Assembly (NCBI GenBank): GCA_947034895.1
Contig: OX344762.1
Span: 82,826,981 to 82,890,980 of the forward strand
Length of the DNA stretch: 64,000 nucleotides
Reading direction: 5' to 3'
DNA from: Rhytidiadelphus loreus
Taxonomy: Eukaryota > Streptophyta > Bryopsida > Hypnales > Hylocomiaceae
Under the pieces are notes generated by a model. The model was not told the DNA's origin. It was given only the letters and a program-made list of their open reading frames with translations, and did no database searches. Of the stretch, positions 1 through 10,921 are shown one piece after another (the stretch's first letter is position 1; each line of letters begins with the position of its first letter). Position numbers and translations under genes: made by a program.

Positions 1-479
1 CTACATAGTCTATATTATTAAACATTGTGGTTTTATTGCATGCCATTGGCAAATGAAGGAAGATTCCAATGTACCTTAGAAAGCATTATTTGGACATTGT
101 ATGAAAAAGTTATGAATTTATAAAGTACTATCTATAGGTATACCTATATTGTCCATGGGCTCTCACATCACCTCACAATTTTTGAATAAGCACGTCATGC
201 ATAATCAATATCTAATTTGTGTTTCGTTTTTAGGTTCCGATGCGGATGTTGTAATTTGGGCACTAAAGTTTATTAGTGCATGTATCTTAGTGAAAATTGT
301 ATTCTAAGTTGCATTATAACAACAGTCTACGGAATTGGATCAAAAAGTGACAATCTCCTACAAAAATGCGCTTCTCTTGGCTATTTGGGACTTGAGGGTT
401 CGAAAGTCAAGGTGCTATAGATGGCTGCTAAAATCTTAGAGCATTGGAAGAAGCCCTTTCCAGATTCAAATAGGCTTTT

Positions 480-1150
480 CAATGTCCAGATTAGGCTTGA
501 ATTATACAGCGTGGGAGGTCCATGATGGATTCTCTTTGAAGCACGGAATTAATGGAAGTTATTGTTGTAAAAATCAGTTTCTCAGGATGCACAAACGGAT
601 TGATCTTAGGAATCGTTGGGTTGACTTGGTGGTGGAAGCTTGGCTACCACTCACAAAACAAATCATAAATAATGTGCTTCGCAGCATCTTTGGCTTTTGA
701 ATGACACCCAGATGGGATTTCTTTCTCTCCTACAAAATGCAAGCTTGAATACAATTTCAAGCCTGAATGCACCTTCTTTGGGTAGAGAATGGTTTGACCT
801 AGTTAGGAGGAAAAGTGGACTCTGTCCATTCAGATGTTTGCAATTCTTGACATGTGTTGTGATGAAGGTTGCACTACTGGTATTTGTGGACAGTGGAGTA
901 CATAGCACCATTATTTCTCATTGGGTTGCCGAAAAATGGGGGTATGAACTTTAGATGTGATATGGTCTTTTCTACTCTTCTTCCTCTCTCAGATGGTTGG
1001 CAAGCACCAGGGATTGTTGGAAAGTATTCAAGTGCTTTGTGAGTATAGGAAGAGGTATTGTAATAACTAAGTTAGCAATCTATAGATTCCCAAACCAAGT
1101 ACAAGGGTATGACTCTTTCAACAAAGTTTTTCAACATTTTGAATCGTGAC
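480..1150 (+). pseudogene. Decayed retroelement polyprotein fragment (aspartic-protease-like)
   Basis: Short broken reading frames run through this stretch. Around 862-935 the translation reads as a hydrophobic strand followed by VDSGVHSTIIS, which resembles the VDSG..xFIS active-site region of Ty3/gypsy-type retroelement proteases. No continuous reading frame, reverse transcriptase or LTRs are visible, so this is a relic. The same relic occurs at about 52860-53640 with a similar VDSGAHSTIF stretch and different frame breaks. The family assignment rests on one short motif and is tentative. Confidence 0.4.
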
Positions 1151-2857
1151 CATGTCCTCCTTCCCTCTCATTCTAACTTCTTCAATGCCCAAACTGCCAT
1201 ATATAACCGCTTCCATATTTGTGGGGGCTCAAAAGGATCATTTTTGAAGCATTATGGAAGATTATACAATAGAATCTCTCTAAAGTAATCATCTATATTT
1301 AAGTAACAACCTCTCCAAGAGTCTAAGGTAAGATTGATTGCCTTTTCTCAACATGGGTTGCATACAAATGGCATTAATGCAATGACCCTTCCTAATGTAA
1401 TATAGTCAACCTTGTCTCGGCCCTATAACTTTAGAGAGGTCTTACTATACATGGTATTTGACCTAATGAAGTGAAATTTTGGTACGCTATTTGATTGATG
1501 GAAATCTATTATGAAATAGTACTCTAATGATCTTCTGTGAGGTTTGAAAAGCACACTTTTGATTTTGAGCTTGGTCCATTTCGAATCTCGGATACACATT
1601 CTAAAGCTCCTCTGAGCACGTGATTGCATGTGTTCATTCTTTCAATATTGAGAAATTGAATATTAACGGTTTTTGTTTAAGATGGACCAATTTCATTGAG
1701 GTTACATTCTTATATGTACATAAACATGAATGTTCTTTACCAATGAATTGAAAATGCAAGCTTCTTAGGATGATGGATAAACAATATATAGAGGTGTAGC
1801 CTCGAGGGTGTAGCAAGGGTAGTAAGGCAATCATATATTGTATGTCGAATTCACATTGCTCCTCTGAAAGGTAATTCCAGTCGTCATGTGCATTCAAAAG
1901 TTGAAGAGTTTGCCATTAATCCTCTTATCACTTGTGCATTTGAATATGGGTTAAAACACCCACACATGGATGTTAATTTAGGAAGAAATGTTGAAATTCA
2001 TAGTTTTCCTAATGTACCAATTCATGTGTGAATTTTTTGAATTTCATGTTCTCTTCAAGTTTGATATATTAGAGGAATGGATAACGCAAATCTACTATAT
2101 GTGTTCCTTTGTCAATCGGATTTGGAGTTCATTTTTGGTCTTCATTATTATGTTTCATTAATATGAAGGATGTGAAGCTCTAAACTCTATTTTCCCTTGT
2201 GTTGTTGAGGTTGCTTTAGATTTTCATGTGGAGGATCCAAAATACAAGAGTGATATGCTTGTTGAGCTTTATGTAAATCATTTCATGACTCTCGTTTTGG
2301 ATGGATGCAGTGCTCAATTGCTTTACAAGACAACATATTTTGATTTGAAGGAAGAGAGATTTATGTTCCCTTTTTGAATAGTAGAGTTTGATGATTGATG
2401 GTAGTGCAATATAATCATAAAACGTGGCAATTGATTTTGTTATTTGATTGGCAACGACATGTTGCTGAGACATTCATTGCAATCAATTGGCGAATTTCCA
2501 TTATGAAGCTAATACATCTTAGATTAATGAAGTCCTTGCAGTTAATGTAAGAGAGATGAGTATGTTGACAAATAGGGTTGTCTATTATAGCACCATGTGG
2601 AGTTTCCAAATCCTTAATACGAGTCACGTACAAAAGTACCTTCAAACCCCACATGATTTAGAACTTCAAATTAATGGATATAAATATTTTTTAAGATATT
2701 TAAAAATCTAAATTAAGATAAATAAATCATTTTTCCAACCAATTAATGCATGCTAATAACTAGGTCATTCTACAACTCCACACACATGGATAAACATGAT
2801 AAAGCGCAAAAAGATAATAATTACAATCAAAATTGAAAGTAATGTCAAACATAATTC
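1151..2857. other. No intact gene; duplicated decayed sequence
   Basis: This stretch is colinear with 53641-55320 in copy 2. Several short frames (for example around 1634-1897 and 2216-2654) are preserved only in pieces and carry different stops in the two copies, so I do not call them genes. It lies directly 3' of the minus-strand kinase gene and may contain its 3' untranslated region just below 2858, but I see no convincing polyadenylation signal to place an end. Confidence 0.5.
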
Positions 2858-4210
2858 CTAGAGGTCTTCCTTTCTACTTTCTTCTTCATCCTCTATTAGA
2901 ACATAAGGTTCAAGAATCTCTACAATTTCTTGAAATGGTGGCCTCATTGAAGGATCCTTATGCCAACACCTATTCACCAAATCCACCATCCAAGGGGGGG
3001 TTTCGCTAGGCAACATCGGCCTCATACCACCAATGACACCGTCATAGGCAGTTGCTCGTAGCTCTTCCAAAGGCATACTACCTGATAAGATCTCATAGCA
3101 GGTCATTCCAAAACTATAGACATCTGCTTGTTTCGTGAACAATTCTGGCTTTTGGTGAATATTTCGGTTCTTCACAGCTTGTAATATTTCAGGTGCCCTC
3201 CAAAATCCCGTCCCCACAATTCCAACAGAGCATTCAAAATCTGCTACCATGCAAATAAATTCATGGGGCTGCAAGTGGATTGGATCAATTTTAGAAAAAA
3301 CTTTTTCCTCCTCATCAAATAGTCCAATGACTAGTACATTGGCAGCTTTGAGGTCCCGGTGTATGATATCTCTTTCATGCAAATTTTGCATACCCATGGC
3401 AATTTGGTGTATGATGAAAAAAGCTACATCGTCGTGAAATGGTAGGCCTTGGTTGTTGAAATGCAACATTCTTTCATTGATGAGCTTGTACAAGTCCCCC
3501 CAAGCTCTCACCATAAGGAAAGCAAACCTTCCAGTGGACTTCAACAATCGTACACCTCCTATAACGTTTAAATTATAAGATTCATTTCCAAAGAGGCCTT
3601 GAATGCATGTTTCATCATTAGAGAGCATGGCAGTGGGAAAGAATTTGAGAAGATCTCTCAATGGCATCCCCTCCTTAAACACCTTCATAACAAATATATC
3701 TTTCTTCTCACCATCATACATACGTATAACGTTAGCAACAAAGAGTTGAGCTTGCCCTCCTTCCGCAAATGGAGTCGCACTGGTCAACCCAAACTCTACA
3801 TTCTTTGGAGTACCATCATCTTTGAGCATCCACCTAGGTAACTGTTGAGTAGAATCAGGTCCCAAATCATTTTCGTCAACGAAGAACCCTCCAGGATATT
3901 TCTCTTGCAAACTACGAAATACAAGCATGTTGTCTTCTGCAACCTCCAACTTCCACTCTGGTGTCCCTTCTTTATGAATCCACTCAAACTGGGAGGTGGA
4001 ACACGAATCCAAAGTTGGACCCTCCACAGTTGTATAATAAGTGCTTGCCAACTCACTCCAATGCACTTTGGAGAATTCGATCTCCGCCTTTGCCTTTGCT
4101 TGCTCATTGTTCACATCCAATGTCTCCATGACAACCCTCAAGCTCTCAACATGTGTTTGACAAGACTTTGTAGAGTTTGGAGTTGCATCTGGGCAAGGCT
4201 CATCGACCAT
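2858..4210 (-). CDS. Protein kinase, atypical DFE motif (copy 1)
   Basis: Single-exon frame of 450 codons. The start is the ATG at 4210-4208, which has G at -3 and G at +4; the frame stays open 5' of it only to a GTG. Residues 1-140 match no domain I know. The kinase domain runs from about 142 to the C-terminus: a degenerate glycine loop (AEGGQAQLF, 149-157), VMKVF with the likely ATP-binding lysine at 176, HRDLKAANV at 284-292, DFE at 324-326 in place of DFG, FWRAPEIL at 336-343, DVYSFG at 363-368 and the conserved arginine near 423. An acidic insert of about 20 residues separates the catalytic loop from DFE, and only 18 residues lie from the DFE Asp to the APE Glu, a short activation segment. 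HRD Asp, lysine and the metal-binding Asp are present, so activity is possible. It resembles plant TKL-type kinases; the substrate is unknown. No signal peptide or membrane segment is seen. Confidence 0.9.
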   Translation of the reverse strand: MVDEPCPDATPNSTKSCQTHVESLRVVMETLDVNNEQAKAKAEIEFSKVHWSELASTYYTTVEGPTLDSCSTSQFEWIHKEGTPEWKLEVAEDNMLVFRSLQEKYPGGFFVDENDLGPDSTQQLPRWMLKDDGTPKNVEFGLTSATPFAEGGQAQLFVANVIRMYDGEKKDIFVMKVFKEGMPLRDLLKFFPTAMLSNDETCIQGLFGNESYNLNVIGGVRLLKSTGRFAFLMVRAWGDLYKLINERMLHFNNQGLPFHDDVAFFIIHQIAMGMQNLHERDIIHRDLKAANVLVIGLFDEEEKVFSKIDPIHLQPHEFICMVADFECSVGIVGTGFWRAPEILQAVKNRNIHQKPELFTKQADVYSFGMTCYEILSGSMPLEELRATAYDGVIGGMRPMLPSETPPWMVDLVNRCWHKDPSMRPPFQEIVEILEPYVLIEDEEESRKEDL

Positions 4211-5650
4211 GGCTACTTTCTTAAAGATCACACAACTTCTAAGCCCTCGTCAAATGGAAGGCCTCCTGGGACAAAAATTGTACATCCATTAGATGTGCTC
4301 CACAAGAAACCACTTCACCTAATGGAGTGTGCATTTTTACAAGGTAGGCTAACGACACCAAACTAGGTCTATAGAGGCAATTGAAGTTGAGCTCAAGAGA
4401 TTATTCTTTGAGGTACAAGAAATGCTAACAAATGGACACCCAAAAGAATTGCAACGTAGTATGATAAGTAGACCAAACCCAAAAGAAACTAACGAAGAAA
4501 ATCAAATGGAGAACACTACATGCTAGGAATCAAAGCACCTTTGTAGGAAAGTAGCAAGGAAATAGAAAGGAGTTGACATTGTGACAAAGCAAACTTCCAT
4601 TGCTTGCCTTGCATGTAACACTCTCAAGTGCAAATCCTAGAGAGAATGTTCAAAAGTCACCACCAATTCCAGAAGATGCCACAAAAAGCAACCTCCACGC
4701 CAACCGAGGCTTTTGAACAAATTCTAAGAGTTAACACCAAGAACCCAAATGAAACTGGGATCATGAATCAATGACAGCCACCCATGCATACATACAAAAG
4801 CAACAAGAAGAATCGAGTTCACTTACGTTGGACCGTTGCTTCAAATAGAGACTCACAAACAAAGTGAAATTGAGAACACAACGATGCTGGGATCATGCAC
4901 CCTTTCTAGGATAGTTGCAAGGTAGGAAGGAGGAGCTCCCATCACTACTTGCATGCATAGATATCACTCTCCCAAGCACAAGCACAATTAAAGTGTTGCT
5001 ACCAATGATCGAAATGAAACTCACCACAAATTCAACAAGATGACCCGAAAAGCAGCCTCCACGCAATTCTGGAATGGACCACGGGAGCTTGTGCCGTGCA
5101 CTTGAGTGTACGAAACCGGGATCCTGAATGTATCGATCACTGACTGCAACTGGATGTCCAGTTCAGATTGTCCCCGAAGTCTCGTGAGAAGCATGCAAGA
5201 CCCCTCGCTCAAGCTCAGCGCTTCCTAAGATCACCAGGGCGCGCGACTCCCTAGTCGAAGTTGTGTGGCATACAGACCGACGAACTTGAAGCTCTGGGGT
5301 GCAGGGCAGAAGGCCAGGAGCGCAAGAATGAAGGATGGATGTGCATTGGACCATGTTTGCTTGCAAGTTGTAGCAGGCAAAGTTCAATTTCTTCAAGGAC
5401 GCGTTTTCGATCAGGCCAGTGCATGTGGACCTGGCTGCCCCTAAACGCGGCATCGCATCGGAATCTCCAGCTGGGTCTTCATGGTACGATTCTTCTCCAG
5501 TGGGACATTCGTTGATTTTAATGTGCGTGCGTGCTCGGAAGATGTGCCGAGCAGAGTTCTCTTGCCGTGCGATTCTTCGCATCGTTGTACAGTAAGGTGC
5601 ATGCAGGGCTCAAAGTTCCAAGTTTAGTACCTGTCGGTCCAGGCACACTC
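4211..5650 (-). promoter_or_regulatory. Kinase upstream region / possible 5' leader (copy 1)
   Basis: This stretch lies 5' of the minus-strand kinase and is conserved with 56677-58100. It holds a tandem duplication of about 365 bp: the block at 4520-4700 is repeated at 4885-5065. The part at 5040-5640 is GC-richer than its surroundings. On the minus strand, near 5035-5025, a sequence ending GTG is followed by GTGAGT, a good splice-donor candidate that would make 5040-5640 a leader exon. In copy 2 the corresponding bases are GAGAGT, so the donor is not conserved. A 139-codon minus-strand frame here (5163-5582) is broken in copy 2 and is probably not coding. No clear TATA box was identified. 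Confidence 0.35.
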
Positions 5651-5776
5651 ATCGACACTATTGTAACTTAACTACCGAGTAACTTATTGGATTCCGTGAA
5701 TCATGGCACCTCATCAGATTATAAATTAGTGATTATATAAAACCAGAAATCAAAATGGTGATGTGTGGTCACAGTA

Positions 5777-6547
5777 CCATAGGTGAAGGGCAGGATCGGC
5801 GGAAAATAATTATTTTTAAGAATGTCAAAAATTTAATAAAATAATAAGTAGAAATTGTCAAGAATTGAATGAGCAAGTTATTGTAAAAAAATAAAACTTT
5901 CAATATTAACAAGACAGAATGTATGAAGACCAAATACAATCACATAAATTTTGATGAAAAACGAAAGGAAATTCAACATTGACACATAGTGGGAATGGAG
6001 GGTAGAGAGGAGGTTTTTATAATGAAATCTATTGTCTATTGTTCCTTATGAACCCTCAAAGAATATGGGATAATTTGAAGATTGAGCTCCTACTAATCCT
6101 AACCATTAGTATATCCCACATGGATTGCTTTACCTCGTACCATACAATTTGTATAAAAATATTGTCTTCCTCAACATTGCAACTGTCCAAGTAAATGACT
6201 TTTGAAGTTGTGCGATGAACATTTTGGGTTTACTTTAATATAATGTTGATTTTTCAAATTCTGAATTTTAAAGTGACGACCTTACTTTGGGAACTTTAAT
6301 TAAATATTTGCCATGAAAGTGCCGACCTTGCCTTTCACAGATCGGGGTGGATTGACCCCCTTGCTTGGCCTTACCAAGCCTATTTTGGACCGTTCTAGGG
6401 TATATTCTTGACCTCACCTAGCTAATTTGGGGTCTCTGATCGCAAAGATGAATTCAAAAAATTCATGTGCAGAAAATAAATAATTTCAGGGTTTGCCCGC
6501 AGGGCCAAGTGAGGGGGTCAATTCTTCCTGGCCCCTTTCACATACGG
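5777..6547. mobile_element. TA-flanked DNA element with ~24-bp inverted ends
   Basis: The left end CCATAGGTGAAGGGCAGGAT and the reverse complement of the right end (CCGTATGTGAAAGGCAAGGT) form imperfect inverted repeats. The element is bracketed by TA at 5775-5776 and 6548-6549. Copy 2 has the uninterrupted site near 58306-58325. No transposase frame is present. A smaller MITE (6340-6533) has landed inside its right end. The TA duplication suggests a Tc1/mariner-like or related origin. Confidence 0.6.
6340..6533. mobile_element. Mutator-type MITE a, 9-bp target duplication
   Basis: A 194-bp element flanked by a perfect 9-bp direct repeat, CCTTTCACA, at 6331-6339 and 6534-6542. Its ends contain GGATTGACCCCC and the inverted GGGGGTCAATTC. 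It shares these terminal blocks with the elements at 6580-6813 and 14287-14523. Nine-base duplications are typical of Mutator-like elements. It is noncoding. Confidence 0.75.
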
Positions 6548-6579
6548 TATACCATCTGTGGTGTAGGTAAAAAAAATTG

Positions 6580-6813
6580 GCACAGGGAGAATTGACCCCC
6601 TCATTGCCCCGGTCAACTTTGGTTTGAAAAAAAAGCCCCCTATGTTATGCCAATTTTTTGGTACTTCTTGCATCTCCTCAAAGTAATTTGGGCCCTCCGA
6701 TTGCAAATATGAATTCAGAATTTCAAAAAAAAATTAAGCCTTGCAAATAAAAAATTCCAGGGTTTGCCCTCGAGGGGAAATGAGGGCCTTAAGGGGGTCA
6801 ATTCACCTTGGCC
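6580..6813. mobile_element. Mutator-type MITE b, 9-bp target duplication
   Basis: A 234-bp element flanked by a perfect 9-bp repeat, AAAAAATTG, at 6571-6579 and 6814-6822. The ends carry GAATTGACCCCCTCATTGCC and the inverted GGGGGTCAATTCACC. It belongs to the same family as the MITEs at 6340 and 14287. It is noncoding and absent from copy 2. Confidence 0.75.
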
Positions 6814-6855
6814 AAAAAATTGTGTCCGGTTGGGTACGTATTTCCGATCACTTAA

Positions 6856-7775
6856 CCCTTGAACGACCATTGTCCCTTCGGAGGACAAGTGGGATTTCGG
6901 GCAGGTACCTATAGGCTGAAATTTTGCCTTGATTTTTTGAATTTTTTTTTCAAGTTAGAAAAATTGATAAGTTTTGTAGGAATATGATTTTTTTTTCAAT
7001 TGGCGCCCGGGAACAAAAGTTATGTTCAAATAAGCTCAAAACAAGGGACAAGGGGCAGCAAAAAAAAATTCAAAATCAAATTTTTATTTTTTTGAATTTT
7101 TTTCCCTTGTAGATTATATTTTTTTCTACTTGGAAAGCTGTGAGTCATTTCATTTGGATTTGTTATGAGAAAGTTATGGACAATCTTGTTTTTTGGGCAA
7201 CTAGAGCATCTTCTTGAAAAAAATAATATGTAGTATTCATTTCTAAATTCAATTTTTGCAATTTTAAGAAGAAGAAAAGTTTCACATTGTTTAGTTTTCT
7301 TGATAGAACAATCTTACCATTGGGATTAGTGCATTTTAATTCCATTTAATAGATATGAATATTTTAGATTTTCCTTCTTTCTTGTACCTACTTCAACTTA
7401 ACAATTTTTTTAAGAATGAAAATTAAGTTTTTTTGGATTTCTTTTTTTTTCCTAGACTCTCAACTCAATTATTCACTATATAGATTTAAAGCTCAAAACT
7501 CTGTAGTGAAAAAATATAAGTTAAAAATGTTCAAAGTCAAAAAATCTAGTCCAGCAATGTACTGAAAAACTTGTTTTTTCACTTTAAATGCAGATATCTT
7601 GCAATCTATGCGGCCAAAAATTCTGAAATTTTTTCCACACATTCTCATACTAGTTATGTAAAAGATCCTACGGTTAGATGTGAAAAATAATAATTTTCAG
7701 TTTTTTTAGTATTTGCTATACAAATGGTAGTTTTGAATGTTTTTTGGCAGAAAAAAGGCCTTGGTCCTTTAGGGC
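6856..7775 (-). mobile_element. TTAA-family element T1 (right end degenerate)
   Basis: The left flank is TTAA at 6852-6855, followed by CCCTTGAACGACCATTGTCC and a GC hairpin (TCCCTTCGGAGGA), as at the hairpin end of T2 and T7. The right end reads GGTCCTTTAGGG followed by CTTGA, a decayed TTAA. The inside contains the family's conserved block (about 7575-7735), including ATCCTACGGTTAGA. It lies in reverse orientation relative to T2 and has no transposase frame. Confidence 0.55.
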
Positions 7776-8178
7776 TTGAGCAATTCAGCTTATTTGCAGC
7801 TTGGAGGAAGTTTAAGGAAAAATTTCCCCGTGTAGAGAAATACATTTCAGTAGGGTTCTATAATTTTCTAAATTTTTTTCTTCAAAAACAAAATTATCAT
7901 GAATTTTTTTTGTGAAGATTCTATTTGTCCCATTCTCAATATGTAGGCAAACCTATTTCCAACCATAGGATGGTTACAAAATTGATGTACGACTATCAAT
8001 GTACATGTTGTGATCATTGTATGCTCTCAATGTACACCTCAAAGACATTTTTGTTTCTCCCGTGGGTCCTTTAGTACATGAGTTGTCACCTACAATTTAG
8101 CTGATAAAAAATGAAGCAATCTAAGCTACAAGAATGGGAGGTTGATCGAAAAAGGGTGATCTCCTTTAAACCATTACA
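7776..8178. other. No feature recognised
   Basis: An AT-rich stretch between element T1 and the hairpin MITE at 8179. The copy 2 counterpart is short and only loosely alignable. I see no coding potential or repeat structure here. Confidence 0.4.
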
Positions 8179-8486
8179 TGTGTTTTGGCTCTCGGGGAGG
8201 GCTGCGAGTTCCCAACTCGAACCCCCCCCGAGAACTGCCGAAATCGGCCGTTCCTGGCCTGTGCTGACCTGGCCGAGAGACGGCCAGGTCAGATTTTTCG
8301 AAAAAAAAAAAAAAAAAAAAAATTTTAAACTTTGTTTCTCATTTTAAGGACTTAAATTTTTTTTTTTTTTTTTTTTCAAAAAAAAGAAAATCTGTCAGCG
8401 GCGTTCTTTGACTGCCGGGGGAACAGTGCCGGGAACGGCCCCGAAACGGCCCTTAAAATCCTGAAATCTCTTTTAATGCTTTTTAA
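8179..8486. mobile_element. hAT-like MITE M1 with hairpin and A/T core
   Basis: GC-rich arms surround a core of long A and T runs (8301-8382). Near 8269-8292 an exact hairpin (TGACCTGGCCG, five-base loop, CGGCCAGGTCA) sits next to the core. Related hairpins beside AT-rich cores occur in M2 (36376), M3 (43877), M4 (47896) and M5 (63158). It is absent from copy 2. The edges are approximate and no clean target duplication could be fixed. Confidence 0.5.
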
Positions 8487-9652
8487 GGTGAGAACACCAA
8501 AATCTTCACACGAAGTAATTCAACATAGTTGAAGGCACGTTGTTTTAAGAAAAAAACATTTTTGATGTATTAGCAATTGAAAATCATGAATTCTTTTTTC
8601 TTAAATTATAATTTTTGGACAAGACATGTAGCTACTATGAATTTCAAAGTAGAAACTCTCTAGACCACTAAAACCATTGCACAGCTTGGTCATAAAAAAG
8701 TTGCCTAATATGTGATGATGTCATGAGCTATGTACCAATTACAATTGAAGTATAGGGATGGTTCAATTGCACTTTGGGGATACTTTCAATAAAAAGTCTA
8801 CTTGTGAGGAATTCATACAATGTCATTGATAGTTTTGAGTGTTTTCACCTTAATCTTGGTTCAACAAAAGAGAAGATCCCTTTGCCATTAACCAAATTGT
8901 ACTTGTATACTAAACTAAGTTGGAGTGACTTGCAAAAAACAATTAGTTGGTAAACCAGTCACATCAAGCCTAGACCTTGCTAAGTTACAAGAGGATCAAA
9001 CAAACTTTATGGTAGACAAAATCAAAATGGATCCACTTAGGTGCACTATTTGTGACTCTTGCTCTTGTCGACAATACGCATATTTTTTTCGTCAATTATA
9101 GCACCTCTGTCAGCATTGTGGGCACCATTGATTTCCTTGACCATTAATTTTGCATTTCCCTTGTAAGCAATTGAGGTTGCAAACCAAGGATCCCTAGTGT
9201 CAATCATGGATGCTCCCCAATCATGAAATCAATGATGGCAAAATTCTAAAACTTGACTATAGCATTCCCTTCCACTCTTGCAAGTTGCTAATCATAACAA
9301 TGGAGGAAGCCTGGACTATAATTTAAGATTAGATCCTAGCACAACTTCCATCTCCATTCCCGAACTTCCTTGTCATGTCATTGAAAGGAGCGTTAATGCT
9401 ATCTTCAACAAATTTAAACTAGGTAAACTTAGTAAGCCTCATGTGCTCCAAAATCCATCTTTGGGACAATGAATGGAGTGTTGTAAGGCAATAGTTTGTC
9501 CAACTAACCTCTCATTCATCCAATATAATATGTGAATCTTAAACAAAGAACCTTCCTTTAGGACCAATTTCATGGAATTGTAGTAAACAATATATCTATA
9601 CAAAGATATGGACAAAAATATGTAAATACTCAAAACAAGATTGAGGCATTAA
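8487..9652 (-). pseudogene. Decayed sequence shared by both copies
   Basis: Aligns with 58430-59590. A minus-strand frame at 9439-9633 corresponds to 59378-59572; the two translations are largely alike, both ending KDGFWST, and both lack long extensions. Around 9100-9290 and 59050-59241 the minus strand again shows related short frames, with stops in different places. This may be a remnant of a coding sequence, but I recognise no family and do not consider it functional. Confidence 0.3.
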
Positions 9653-10231
9653 CCCCTAAAGTCCCAAGGCCATTTTTTTTTGTCAAAACCACTCAAAACT
9701 ACCACTTTTGCTACATTCACCTATGAAATAAATTTTGAAAATATTTTTTAGAATCTAACCGTAGAATCTTGTTCTACACTTGTCTTAGATCACGTGATAA
9801 AAAATTTGTGATTTTTGACCATGTAGATTGAAAGGTATTAGCATTCAAAGTGAAAGAAAAAGATTTCTTTCAAGAAGTTGCTATGATTGCCCACAAAACA
9901 AGAAACTCCATAACTTTCACATCACTAATCCAAATGTAATGAATCAAAGCTTCCTATTTAGAAGAAAATGTAATCTACAAGAAAATAAATATTAAAAAAT
10001 TTATTTCAATTGTTTGTGAATTTTTTTGTTGCTTGGTTTCCCCCATTTTGAGGTTATTGTGGCATAACTTTTGCTCCCGGGCACCGATTGGAATAAAAAC
10101 TATATTCTCGAAAAGCTCATAAGTTTATCTATCTTATGAGAAAGTTTCAAAAAAATTCAATAAAAATTGAAATCATAGGAACCTGTCCAAAATCCATTTT
10201 GTCCCCTGTAGGGACAATGGGACTTTAGGGG
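9653..10231 (+). mobile_element. TTAA-family element T2 (piggyBac-like MITE)
   Basis: A 579-bp element with inverted ends CCCCTAAAGTCCC...GGGACTTTAGGGG, flanked by TTAA at 9649-9652 and 10232-10235. Copy 2 has the empty site with a single TTAA at about 59589 (GAGGCATTAAGGTATT), so the insertion came after the duplication. TTAA duplication with CCC-starting ends matches piggyBac-type elements; Sola3 and Kolobok elements also use TTAA. The interior is noncoding and ends in a GC hairpin (GTCCCCTGTAGGGAC). Confidence 0.85.
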
Positions 10232-10235
10232 TTAA

Positions 10236-10921
10236 GGAGTTAAATCCTTTTTCCAAATGCTTCAATCATTCAACTTCATCCAACCCTTTAACCTTGTAAA
10301 GAGGTTGAGGCCAAAAAGTAGCCAATGAATGACTTTGTAAATCAGTGTAGAAACGAAGATTGCACCTACTAGACAAGAAAATAAATCACTTGTGGTGAAG
10401 TATGTAGCTTGGTGATAGGCCTCATCTTTTTAGGTTAACCCTGACTACATGAGCAACCATATGTGGTTGCTTCAAAATTTCAGGCTTGTTTTGGTGTGGG
10501 CAATTAAAAATTTTTACTGACAGTATTGAAAGTTGACTACAATATATTCACCCCACATCAAAGTGCTCGTCAAAGTGCCATCCAACTAAATTCATATGCA
10601 CTAACCTTTCAAGTTTTGTGACATTTTTTGAACTGTTTAGGTCAGTTCGTGTTCCAAGAGAAATTCGTTGCATAGAAACACTCTTCTAGAGCAGTATTTG
10701 TTTCCAGGATAGAAGTGGATTGGCCATCGGATTTAAAGTTCTAATAAACAAAAACTAGCCGAATTAGTGGATAATTATCATGTGTGGTACACAGTGCACC
10801 ATTTTTCTTTCTTGATGGCTATTGTTTATCATTTCAAATTGGAAATACCACCAATTTCCAAAGGAACAGCTTGCAGACACTATTCCACCCACGTGTGCAC
10901 TGAACTAAGTTGGAGCGACTT
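10236..10921. other. Duplicated non-genic segment
   Basis: Colinear with 59592-59954 and 60927-61560 in copy 2, up to the CTT where the CACTA element entered. The TTAA element T6 of copy 2 is absent here; the empty site is near 10590 (AAATTCATATGC). No gene recognised. Confidence 0.6.

Noticed and set aside
4211..4231. Upstream extension of the kinase to a GTG start
   Set aside because: Plant genes start at ATG; the next ATG in both copies has a good context and is at the same place.
5163..5582. 139-codon minus-strand frame upstream of the kinase
   Set aside because: The same region in copy 2 is broken by frameshifts and stops, so coding constraint is not supported.
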